24,508 nucleotides of DNA, taken from positions 1 to 24,508 of IMG/VR virus record IMGVR_UViG_3300048596_000029, one strand, 5' to 3'. The stretch is from a virus. The notes beneath the pieces are model-generated. The model saw only the letters and a program-made list of their open reading frames with translations. It had not been told where the DNA came from and did no database searches. The position numbers were made by a program, and so were the translations under genes. Positions 13,963-20,880 of the stretch are shown here, one piece after another. Within the stretch, counting starts at the first letter, position 1, and every line of letters starts with the position of its first letter.

Positions 13963-14421
13963 ATGGCGCGCAGGACCACCGCCCAGGCCACGATGTCCGC
14001 CGCTGAACGCCGCGCGCAGGTCGTCCAGCTGAAACGCACCAAACTCAGCTTCGCCGAGATCGGGCGTCGGCTCGGTATCACTGGGCAGCGCGCCGGGCAG
14101 CTCTACCGCGAAGCCCTCGCGCAGGTCCCGCGCATGGCCGTTGAAGAGCACCGGGTGGAAGAGCTTGAGCTGTACGACACGGCGATCCACCAGCTGATGC
14201 GCATCGCCAGCAGCCAAGACCCGACCGTCACCCCTCGCACGAAAGTGGAGGCGTGGACGGCGATCCGTGGGTTCGCGGAGCGGAAGGCGAAGCTTCTCGG
14301 CCTGGACGCGCCGGCGCGGCATGAGGTGATCAGCCTTGACGCTATCGACGCCGAAATCGCGGAGCTCACGCGCGCGCTCGCTGGTGGAGCTGAAGCTACA
14401 GAAACTTCAGCTTCTCCGTGA
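13963..14421 (+). CDS. terS: Terminase small subunit (DNA-binding)
   Basis: This encodes 152 residues from ATG 13963. An N-terminal helix-turn-helix is visible at about residues 25-50 (LSFAEIGRRLGITGQRAGQLY), as in phage small terminases that bind the packaging site. A central helical part (60-115) would serve for oligomer formation, and the C-terminus is acidic and Ala-rich. It directly precedes and overlaps the large terminase by about 86 bases. The call rests on motif plus position. Confidence 0.82.
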   Translation: MARRTTAQATMSAAERRAQVVQLKRTKLSFAEIGRRLGITGQRAGQLYREALAQVPRMAVEEHRVEELELYDTAIHQLMRIASSQDPTVTPRTKVEAWTAIRGFAERKAKLLGLDAPARHEVISLDAIDAEIAELTRALAGGAEATETSASP

Positions 14422-15916
14422 CCTGCAGGCGGAGGCGGAACGCCGCGAACTCGAACGCAACCGGGCCCTGGACCCGTTCGAGATCCTCGACTTCACCCCC
14501 AACCCCGGCCCCCAAGCCCGGTTCCTCGCCCTGCCGGACGAGAACATGGACATCTTGTACGGCGGCGCCGGCGGCGGCGGGAAGTCCCACAGTTTGCTGA
14601 TGCTCGCGATCCGCACCTGTGTGCGGCACCCCGGGATCCAAGTGTTCTGGTTCCGGCGCAGCTTCCCGGAGCTCAACCAGTCGGTGTTGCGGATGCTGGC
14701 CCGCTACGGCTACGCCAAAGACCTCGGTGCCCGGTGGGACGGCTCCAAATACGAACTCCGGTTCCCCGGCGGGGCGTCGCTGACGTTCGCGCACGCCAAG
14801 AACCTCAAAGAAGCGTCCGCGTTGCAGTCCGCCGAGATCAACCTCCTGCTCTTGGACGAACGCACCACCATCCCCCCGGATGTCGTGGACTTCCTGTACA
14901 CGCGGGTGCGGTCCGGTGTGGTCGGTGTGCCCTGTCTCGGGATCAGGTCGGCGAGCAACCCCGGCAACATCGGCCACGGCCGCGTGAAAGCCGGGTATGT
15001 CGACCCGACCGAGTACGGCGAGAAGGAGATCACCGACGCCGCCGGCCGCCGCCGGATCTTCATCCCCGCCAAGGTCAGTGACAACCCGTTCGTCGGCGAG
15101 TACGAAGCCACCCTGGACGGCATCGAGGACCCCGACCTGCGCCGCATGATCAAAGACGGGGACTGGTCCGTGATGCCCAACCAAGCGTTCCCCGACTGGC
15201 GCCGCGACCGAATCATTGTCCCGCCGCTCGAACTGCCGCTGTCCTGGTCGCGGTACATGGGCCTGGACTACGGCTGGACAGCACCGTCGGTGGCGCTGTG
15301 GGCCGCGCGGGACAACGACAGCAGGATGTGGTTCTACCGCGAACTGAGCATGCGGCAAACCCCGGAGCGGGAGCAGGCCCGCCGGATCATCGCCGCCGAA
15401 CAGCCAGGGGAGCGGGTGGTGTGCCGCGCCGCGGACCCGTCCATGTGGGGCAAGTCCGGCAGCGCGTTGCCACCGGCGTCGCAGTTCGCGATCGAAGGGT
15501 GCGCGCTCACCCCGGCGGACAACGACCGGCTCGGCGGCAAAGGCCGCGTGCACACCTACCTGGCGGAAGCCCCGGCGTGTGCCTACCACCGGTCGCTGGG
15601 GTGGGACCTGTGCCCGATGCTGCATGTCCTGGACGGCACCTGCCCGGACCTGGTCCGCACGATGCCGGAACTGCCGCGGGATGAGAACCGCCCGGAGGAT
15701 GTCGACACCGCCGCAGATGATCATTGGTATGACAGCAGCAGGTATTTGCTGCTGTCGGTGGGTGGCGCCGCACGGTTCCACTTCCCCGTCGACCCCGGCC
15801 AGGTCACCACCCTGGACCCGACAGCGACCAACCCGAACCCCTCCACCGAGCCCGCACCGTTGCCGCGCACGTTCGGTGGGTTCCCAGTGCTGGAGGGGGG
15901 GTCCCCGTGGGGGTGA
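14336..15916 (+). CDS. terL: Terminase large subunit (packaging ATPase and nuclease)
   Basis: This encodes 526 residues from TTG 14336, preceded by GAGGTGA; GTG 14384 (residue 17) is an alternative start and has a hairpin just after it (14388-14395 with 14405-14412). Walker A GGAGGGGKS is at 76-84 and Walker B LLLLDE ends at D174/E175. The nuclease part begins at MGLDYGW (Asp311) and continues with further acidic residues (for example DAADDHWYD-like region near 470). It would cut and pump phage DNA into the prohead. Length and order match HK97-type phages. Confidence 0.95.
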   Translation: MTLSTPKSRSSRARSLVELKLQKLQLLRDLQAEAERRELERNRALDPFEILDFTPNPGPQARFLALPDENMDILYGGAGGGGKSHSLLMLAIRTCVRHPGIQVFWFRRSFPELNQSVLRMLARYGYAKDLGARWDGSKYELRFPGGASLTFAHAKNLKEASALQSAEINLLLLDERTTIPPDVVDFLYTRVRSGVVGVPCLGIRSASNPGNIGHGRVKAGYVDPTEYGEKEITDAAGRRRIFIPAKVSDNPFVGEYEATLDGIEDPDLRRMIKDGDWSVMPNQAFPDWRRDRIIVPPLELPLSWSRYMGLDYGWTAPSVALWAARDNDSRMWFYRELSMRQTPEREQARRIIAAEQPGERVVCRAADPSMWGKSGSALPPASQFAIEGCALTPADNDRLGGKGRVHTYLAEAPACAYHRSLGWDLCPMLHVLDGTCPDLVRTMPELPRDENRPEDVDTAADDHWYDSSRYLLLSVGGAARFHFPVDPGQVTTLDPTATNPNPSTEPAPLPRTFGGFPVLEGGSPWG

Positions 15917-17526
15917 GGTCATGGATTCGCCACACATTCCGCAGGCAGGACCCGACCCCCGTCACCGAAGCGGCACCGAACATGCCGACCGCGTCACAGG
16001 TCCGGCGCCTGGGCTACGAGTACGGCATCGCCCTGACCCAGACCGCGTCGCAGTCCGCGCAGGTCGCGGCCAGTAACGAACGCCAACAGGTCTTGAACCA
16101 GCTGCACCAGCTGTACATGACCTGTAACTGGGTGTCAGCGCCGATTGACGTGATCGCCCGCACGGTCACCGCGGGCGGTTTGCAACTCGTGTCCACCCTG
16201 GACGATCCGCCTGACGCGGACGTGCCGGACCCGCCGCAGGTGGTGCGGATCAAACGCCTGATGCGGTTCTGCAACCCCCGCGAGGACATGGTCCAGCTGC
16301 TCCGCAACGCGGTCACGGACCTGCTGCTGTTCGGCGACGCCTACCTCGAAGTGGTCACCCTGCTGGGCGAGCCGGTCGCCCTGTACACCCTGGACGCCAC
16401 CACCATGACCGTCCTGTCGGACGAGCACGGCGAAGTGTCGGGGTACGTGCAGGACGTCGACGGTTTGCGGTCCGCGACGTTCGCCCCTGAGCAGGTCATT
16501 CACATCAGCTTGGATGCCCCGCGTGGTGGTTTGTATGGTGTCGGCCCGGCGCAGAAGATGTTGCTGCCGGCGACCGCGTGGCTGTTCACCATGGCGACGA
16601 TCAAGGAGTGTTTCCGGCGGGGGGATCCGCCCCGGATCCACGTCGACCTGGCACACCTGCAGGACACTGAGGTGCAGAAGTGGCGGGAGCAGTACAAGGT
16701 CTTCAACCTGGGTCCGAAAGCGGTTGGGACCCCGGTCGTCACCACCGGTGGCGGTCAGGTCGGTGTGCTGGACCCGCGCAAGGTCACGGACTATCTCGAC
16801 ACAGCCCGGCAGTTGCGGGACGAGTTGATCTCCGGGTTCGGTACCCCGCCCGCGAAGCTGGGAATCATCGAAACCGGGAACCTCGGCAGCGGTAGCGGTG
16901 AGGCGCAGGACAAGACGTTCCGGGTGAACACGATCATCCCCATCGCCGCGCTGCTGCTGGAGAAACTCAACTACCACCTCGTGCAACTAGGGTTCGCCGT
17001 CGAGGATTGGCAGTTCCAGTTCGCGGAGATCGACATGCGCGACTCCAAGATCGTGGAAGAGATCCGCGACATGCGGCTGCGCAACGGCTCCTACACCCTC
17101 AACCGGTACCGCGACGAGATCGGCGAACCCGCTGTCGACGGCGGCGACGTCCCGATCCTCGTCGACCGGCAAGGCGTCACGACCTGGGACGACATGGAAG
17201 ACATGTCCCGCGCCACCGTCGGTCACCTCGCGGCCGGCCTGTCAGCGGCTGGGCTCACGGCCTACGTGCCGGGCCTACCGGAACCCGACCGGCCCGACCC
17301 GCCGCCGATGCTGCCCCTGCACATGCTCGGCCAGCAGCCGACGCCGCCAGGGGACCCGGAAGACAAACCAGGCGCCGCGAAAGACGCCACCCCAGGTAAG
17401 CCACCCATCGAGTCCCGGCTCGGCCGCGACCAAAGGGTCCTGTCGGAGGCGTGGCACCGCGCCTACCGTGCACGCCGCAAGCAAGCCCTGCGAGACCTGC
17501 CCGAACGCGAGAAGATCCCAGCATGA
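15907..17526 (+). CDS. Portal protein
   Basis: This encodes 539 residues from GTG 15907, with a strong purine-rich RBS (GGAGGGGGG), overlapping the terL stop by 10 bases. Features of the HK97-type portal family are visible: NWVSAPIDVIARTV near 75-90, LLLFGDAYLEVV near 140, EQVIHISLDAP...GLYGVGP near 195-220, and a region with FGTPPAKLGI near 315. The last 100 residues are Pro-rich, then basic. The portal forms the ring through which DNA is packaged and to which the neck attaches. It sits in standard order between terminase and head genes. Confidence 0.93.
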   Translation: MGVRSWIRHTFRRQDPTPVTEAAPNMPTASQVRRLGYEYGIALTQTASQSAQVAASNERQQVLNQLHQLYMTCNWVSAPIDVIARTVTAGGLQLVSTLDDPPDADVPDPPQVVRIKRLMRFCNPREDMVQLLRNAVTDLLLFGDAYLEVVTLLGEPVALYTLDATTMTVLSDEHGEVSGYVQDVDGLRSATFAPEQVIHISLDAPRGGLYGVGPAQKMLLPATAWLFTMATIKECFRRGDPPRIHVDLAHLQDTEVQKWREQYKVFNLGPKAVGTPVVTTGGGQVGVLDPRKVTDYLDTARQLRDELISGFGTPPAKLGIIETGNLGSGSGEAQDKTFRVNTIIPIAALLLEKLNYHLVQLGFAVEDWQFQFAEIDMRDSKIVEEIRDMRLRNGSYTLNRYRDEIGEPAVDGGDVPILVDRQGVTTWDDMEDMSRATVGHLAAGLSAAGLTAYVPGLPEPDRPDPPPMLPLHMLGQQPTPPGDPEDKPGAAKDATPGKPPIESRLGRDQRVLSEAWHRAYRARRKQALRDLPEREKIPA

Positions 17527-17738
17527 CACGCCAACCAGTACCAGTAGATCTGGAGAAAGACAGCCTGCTGTGGCTGATCAACCGGGTCGTCTTCCATCCC
17601 CGCGGCTACGCACTCACCTACGACCCAGAGACCGGCGAGTTCACGCTGCTCGGCGATGGGACTGAACCATGGGTGTTCGCAAACTTCGGCGCCGGTGAGG
17701 CACACCACCTGCAGCGGACGCGGGAGCTCATGCCATGA
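17523..17738 (+). CDS. Small hypothetical protein after portal
   Basis: This encodes 71 residues from ATG 17523, overlapping the portal stop (ATGA). It has helix- and strand-like stretches (DSLLWLINRVVFHPRG; ALTYDPETGEFTLLGDG). No family was recognised. Small accessory genes between portal and head genes in phages often act on the host rather than in the virion; its end overlaps the start of the Tad2-like gene, so joint expression is likely. Confidence 0.65.
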   Translation: MTRQPVPVDLEKDSLLWLINRVVFHPRGYALTYDPETGEFTLLGDGTEPWVFANFGAGEAHHLQRTRELMP

Positions 17739-18175
17739 CGGGCCACCCGACCAGGGCCGCCGACGCCGCACCGTTCACCCCTGGCGTTGTACCCGGCGAA
17801 CCATTGCCCAACCAGGACCAGGAGGTGACTGATGGACCCGGGGCACCCGACCAGGGCGCAGGACGTGCAAGCCCTGATCGCCAAGAGGATCGACTGACCG
17901 GGTTCGGTCCCGCGCTCGACGCACTGAAAGCCGGCCGGGCGGTCACCCGCCACAGTTGGGATGGGCTGCAGGGGACAACCGTGTGGCTCGTCCTCGTGCC
18001 CGGCTCCCGGGTCACCGTCGAGGCCGGGCGCCCGCTCGCCGTGGCGGCACCGCACATGATCGGGCAACCCTTCAACTACGGCACCCACATCGATCGATTC
18101 GACGCTGGTGTCCTGGCGCCGTGGGCACCCACCACCGCAGACCTGCTCGCTGACGACTGGTGGACCATCCCCTAA
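17735..18175 (+). CDS. tad2: DUF2829/Tad2-like protein, candidate Thoeris anti-defence
   Basis: The frame is 146 residues from ATG 17735. Residues 57-146 match the DUF2829 layout: FGPALDALKAGRAVTRHSWDG, VWLVLVPGS (83-91), THIDRFD (117-123) and WAPTTADLLADDW (130-142). Tad2, the characterised member, binds the cyclic ADP-ribose signal of Thoeris defence and so prevents abortive infection. The first 55 residues are Pro/Gly-rich and unlike the family, so the start is uncertain: GTG 17825, or CTG 17894 overlapping the stop of a 21-codon frame with a strong RBS, are alternatives. The family call is good; activity here is inferred. Confidence 0.8.
   Translation: MTGHPTRAADAAPFTPGVVPGEPLPNQDQEVTDGPGAPDQGAGRASPDRQEDRLTGFGPALDALKAGRAVTRHSWDGLQGTTVWLVLVPGSRVTVEAGRPLAVAAPHMIGQPFNYGTHIDRFDAGVLAPWAPTTADLLADDWWTIP
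17832..17897 (+). CDS. 21-residue ORF with strong RBS overlapping the Tad2-like gene
   Basis: ATG 17832 has AGGAGGT five bases upstream, stronger than most sites here. The product MDPGHPTRAQDVQALIAKRI plus Asp is in a different frame from the Tad2-like protein and stops at the point where the DUF2829 domain begins. Its HPTRA segment repeats that of the frame starting at 17735, because CACCCGACCAGGGC occurs at 17744-17757 and exactly 100 bases later at 17844-17857. It may be a leader peptide that couples translation, or a leftover of a duplicated gene start. Confidence 0.4.
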   Translation: MDPGHPTRAQDVQALIAKRID

Positions 18176-18234
18176 CTGGGGCCCGCCGCACCCTGTCACC
18201 TCCCCAACCCTGCACACGGAAAGGCGGGCGCGTT

Positions 18235-18930
18235 GTGTCCGGCGACCAGATCCCCCTCGTCACCAACAGGTCCAACTCGGGCGCGGCCATCGCAGACACG
18301 CTCGTAGCCACCCAGTCCGCCACCGCCCCCGTCATCACCCTGACCAACCAAGGCACGGCCCCCGGCACCCCATCCGGTGGGGACGTGCTCTACGCCACCT
18401 CAGCGGGTGTGTTGACCTACAAGAACCCGCAGGGCCTCGTGTCCACCCTGGTCGGCTCCCAAGGCGGCCTGACCGCAACCACGACCGTCGCGACCACTAC
18501 GGCCGCGACCGCGCTGCAGTCCCTGGCCATCCCCGCCGCCGACGCCATCGCAGGCGCCGTATACCGGCTGGTCGGGTGGGGCGTCTACTCCGACACCGGC
18601 ACACCCACCCTGGCGTTCACCTCAACATTCGGGGCCACCGGTATCGCCGCGGTTCCTGCGGTCACCCTCGGGTCCGGGGTGTCCAACGTCCCGTTCCGGT
18701 ACGAGGCGACCCTGGACTTCTACACGACCACCACAGCCATGGGCAGCATCCAGCTGTCACTCGGCACCTCGGCCAGCACCAACGCCGCAAGCCTGTTCGT
18801 GTCCACCCCGACCGCAGCCGTCACGGTGGGTGTCACGGCGCAAGCGTTCGCCGTCAACGTGACCTGGTCCGCGTCATCCGCGTCGAACACGATTTCTTTG
18901 CTCGGTGGCTACTCGGAACGCGTCGCCTAA
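18235..18930 (+). CDS. Beta-rich Thr/Ala protein, candidate minor structural protein
   Basis: This encodes 231 residues from GTG 18235 (GGAAAGG upstream). It is rich in Thr, Ala, Ser and Val with alternating strands. LYATSAGVLTYKNPQGLVSTL near residue 55-75 resembles the linker found in many phage fibre and tail-associated proteins. The C-terminal 140 residues look like a single beta-sandwich (VYRLVGWGVYSDTGTPTLAF, FRYEATLDFYTTTTAMGS). It sits between the anti-defence gene and the MuF-type gene. A head decoration or fibre role is plausible; no family could be fixed. Confidence 0.65.
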   Translation: MSGDQIPLVTNRSNSGAAIADTLVATQSATAPVITLTNQGTAPGTPSGGDVLYATSAGVLTYKNPQGLVSTLVGSQGGLTATTTVATTTAATALQSLAIPAADAIAGAVYRLVGWGVYSDTGTPTLAFTSTFGATGIAAVPAVTLGSGVSNVPFRYEATLDFYTTTTAMGSIQLSLGTSASTNAASLFVSTPTAAVTVGVTAQAFAVNVTWSASSASNTISLLGGYSERVA

Positions 18931-18968
18931 CCAGGTGGTGGTGCCGTGGTGCCAGCTACAGTCACCAG

Positions 18969-19061
18969 GTGAAGCTGCTGTTCGTGGGGGTGGTCGGGCT
19001 GTACGCGATCGTGATCGTGGGCGCGCCGATGTGGGTGGAACTCGTGCGGTTGTTTCAGTGA
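18969..19061 (+). CDS. Possible 30-residue single-span membrane peptide
   Basis: GTG 18969 opens 30 codons: VKLLFVGVVGLYAIVIVGAP followed by MWVELVRLFQ, one membrane segment. The upstream ribosome site is weak. It lies in the short gap between the structural candidate and the minus-strand tRNA-like gene. The frame is also open upstream, so coding status is uncertain. Confidence 0.35.
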   Translation: MKLLFVGVVGLYAIVIVGAPMWVELVRLFQ

Positions 19062-19063
19062 AG

Positions 19064-19124
19064 TGGCGGGTGGGACCGGATTCGAACCGGTGACCCGGGG
19101 CTCTAGCCACTGAGCTACCCACCC
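19064..19124 (-). tRNA. tRNA-like gene lacking the anticodon arm
   Basis: Read on the minus strand, the 7-bp acceptor stem is perfect (GGGTGGG / CCCACCC), followed by T8 A9, a perfect D arm (GCTC-AGTGGCTA-GAGC), then only eight bases (CCCGGGTC) where about 22 are normal, then a perfect T arm (ACCGG-TTCGAAT-CCGGT), discriminator G and an encoded CCA. The whole is 61 bases. No anticodon stem-loop can be formed, so it cannot decode. It may be a tRNA gene with a precise internal loss, or a tRNA mimic that still serves as a substrate for tRNA enzymes. It is opposite to the flanking genes. Confidence 0.8.
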
Positions 19125-19147
19125 CGCGTCAGCAAGTGTAGGCGGGG

Positions 19148-20665
19148 GTGGCGGTTGTGCCCGGCTGCATGGTCGCCCTCTACCCGCCTGCCGAGACCGC
19201 GAACCTGCTGTGCCGTGCGGACGGGGAACCGGTCGGCGACCTGCATTGCACGGTCGCCTACCTCGGGTCCGCCGACGACGTGGACCTGGAAGCCGTCCTC
19301 GCCGCGGTCACGCCGCTCGTGGGGCGGCCCCCGGTCGAAGCGGTGATCTCGGGGCATGGCCGGTTCACCGGCGGCCCGGATGGGGATGTGCTGGTCGCGT
19401 TGGTCGACGCGTCGGCATTGGAGCAGCTCCGGCGGGACGTGGTAGACGCGCTCACCGGGGCGGGCATCAAGATCCCTGCGGAGCACGGCTACACCGCGCA
19501 CGTCACCCTCGCCTACCTCCCGGAAAGCACGCCGTCCGGTGTTCACCGCATGCCACCCATGGAGGTGTCGTTCGGGGCGTTGACGGTCAAGCACGGCGAC
19601 AACCGGATCGATCTCCTGTTCGGGGGTGACCCGGCCGCGGCCGAAGCGATCGCACCGTACGCCCGTACCGCATACGCGCAAGGGTGGGCCGCGTCCGGCG
19701 GCCCCATGACAGACACGGTCCGCGCGGGATGCGTCGCCGCGGTCGAGAACGCGATCGACCACGCCGGTGACCCGGCCATCCTCGAAGTCACCCTCCGCCT
19801 CGGCCACCTCGAAGGGACCTGGGCCGCCGTCTACGACCGGCGGGAACGACTCGCCGCGAAACACATCACGGCGGTCGCCGCGGCGTGGCGGTCCGCGGCC
19901 CGGCGCCTGGACCTGTCGGTGGCGATCGCCCGATACCGGGCATCGATCGGCCTCACCGAAACCGCCGACGACCAGGCGGCGAAAGACCACCGGAAGATGG
20001 TCGCCAAAGCCATCGCCAACGCCGTCCTCTACGCCATCGCCTCCGCCGAGGCCGCGTCACCCGCAGCGCGGGACCCGGTGATCACCGCGTTGGCGGACGC
20101 GTTGAAAGACGCCCAAGCCGAGGGGTGGGCCGCCGCGGTCGCGGTGTCCGCGGACCGGGTCGGCCTGATCGGCATCGACTTCGACCTCGCGTTCCAGGAC
20201 GCCTGGGACGCCCTCGGTGACCTCGGCGTGTATTGGGCGGACGCCGCCGGATGGTTGGGGGAGATCACCAAAGGCCTCACCCACGACCTCGGCACCGTCC
20301 TCGCGCGCCTCGGCCAGGAACGCGCCAGCTACAGCGACATGCTCGACGAGGCCGAACAGATCCTGACCGGGGTTGATCTCGGCACCGTCTCCACGGTCGT
20401 CGATATGGCCATGGCCCAGTCCTTCTCGCGCGGCGCACTCACCCTCTACCAGCGTGAAGGCGTCCAAACCGTCGACTACATCACGGCGGGCGGCGCACGG
20501 GTGTGCCCGCGCTGTGAGGACTACGAGGCGAAGAACCCGTGGCCCATCACCGACGTCCCGTCACCGGCCGTGCATCCGCATTGTCGCTGCGTGCTCGCCG
20601 CATCCAATCCGCTGGAAGCGCTCGACACGCTCACTGCCTACGCCACCGGAGGAGGCGCGACGTGA
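19148..20665 (+). CDS. 2H phosphoesterase domain fused to MuF-type minor head protein
   Basis: This encodes 505 residues from GTG 19148 (GTG 19157 also possible). Residues 1-160 are a 2H phosphoesterase (LigT/CPDase-like) domain, with the two catalytic motifs H33-C-T35-V in LHCTVAYLG and H118-V-T120-L in YTAHVTLAYLP. A long helical middle (180-440) leads to the MuF-type C-terminus: VCPRCEDYEAKNPWPI (Cys453, Cys456) and HPHCRCVL (476-482), the metal-binding end typical of SPP1 gp7/Mu F head proteins. 2H enzymes open cyclic or 2'-5' phosphodiester bonds; MuF proteins are built into the head and can enter the cell with the DNA. An injected nucleotide-cleaving enzyme is the inference. Confidence 0.88.
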   Translation: MAVVPGCMVALYPPAETANLLCRADGEPVGDLHCTVAYLGSADDVDLEAVLAAVTPLVGRPPVEAVISGHGRFTGGPDGDVLVALVDASALEQLRRDVVDALTGAGIKIPAEHGYTAHVTLAYLPESTPSGVHRMPPMEVSFGALTVKHGDNRIDLLFGGDPAAAEAIAPYARTAYAQGWAASGGPMTDTVRAGCVAAVENAIDHAGDPAILEVTLRLGHLEGTWAAVYDRRERLAAKHITAVAAAWRSAARRLDLSVAIARYRASIGLTETADDQAAKDHRKMVAKAIANAVLYAIASAEAASPAARDPVITALADALKDAQAEGWAAAVAVSADRVGLIGIDFDLAFQDAWDALGDLGVYWADAAGWLGEITKGLTHDLGTVLARLGQERASYSDMLDEAEQILTGVDLGTVSTVVDMAMAQSFSRGALTLYQREGVQTVDYITAGGARVCPRCEDYEAKNPWPITDVPSPAVHPHCRCVLAASNPLEALDTLTAYATGGGAT

Positions 20666-20880
20666 TCGAAACCAGACTGATCCGCCTTGTCCGCGAACGG
20701 CAAGAACGAGACGACGAAGACACCGACATCGAGTTGATCACCGACGTTGTTCGGGAAGTCCTGCCACAAGTCCTGCAGGAACCCGACATCCAGGCCGCTA
20801 TCGCCAATGCCTGCACCATCGGCGAACTCCGTGCCGCGAAACGACACCACCCCACCGCGAGAGGAGCACGCCGTGCCTGA
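20662..20880 (+). CDS. Small charged helical protein
   Basis: This encodes 72 residues from GTG 20662, overlapping the stop of the previous gene (GTGA). It is charged and helical (RLIRLVRERQERDDEDTDIE; VVREVLPQVLQEPDIQAAIA) with a basic end. It overlaps the protease start by eight bases. No family was recognised; position suggests a head-assembly accessory. Confidence 0.65.
   Translation: MIETRLIRLVRERQERDDEDTDIELITDVVREVLPQVLQEPDIQAAIANACTIGELRAAKRHHPTARGARRA

Noticed and set aside
14396-15937. Open minus-strand frame of about 513 codons opposite the large terminase
   Set aside because: Composition is shadow-like and the opposite strand holds intact Walker and nuclease motifs.
18905-19093. 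Short plus-strand frame ending in WRVGPDSNR
   Set aside because: Its end is the antisense reading of the tRNA-like gene, a common false call, and it has no RBS.
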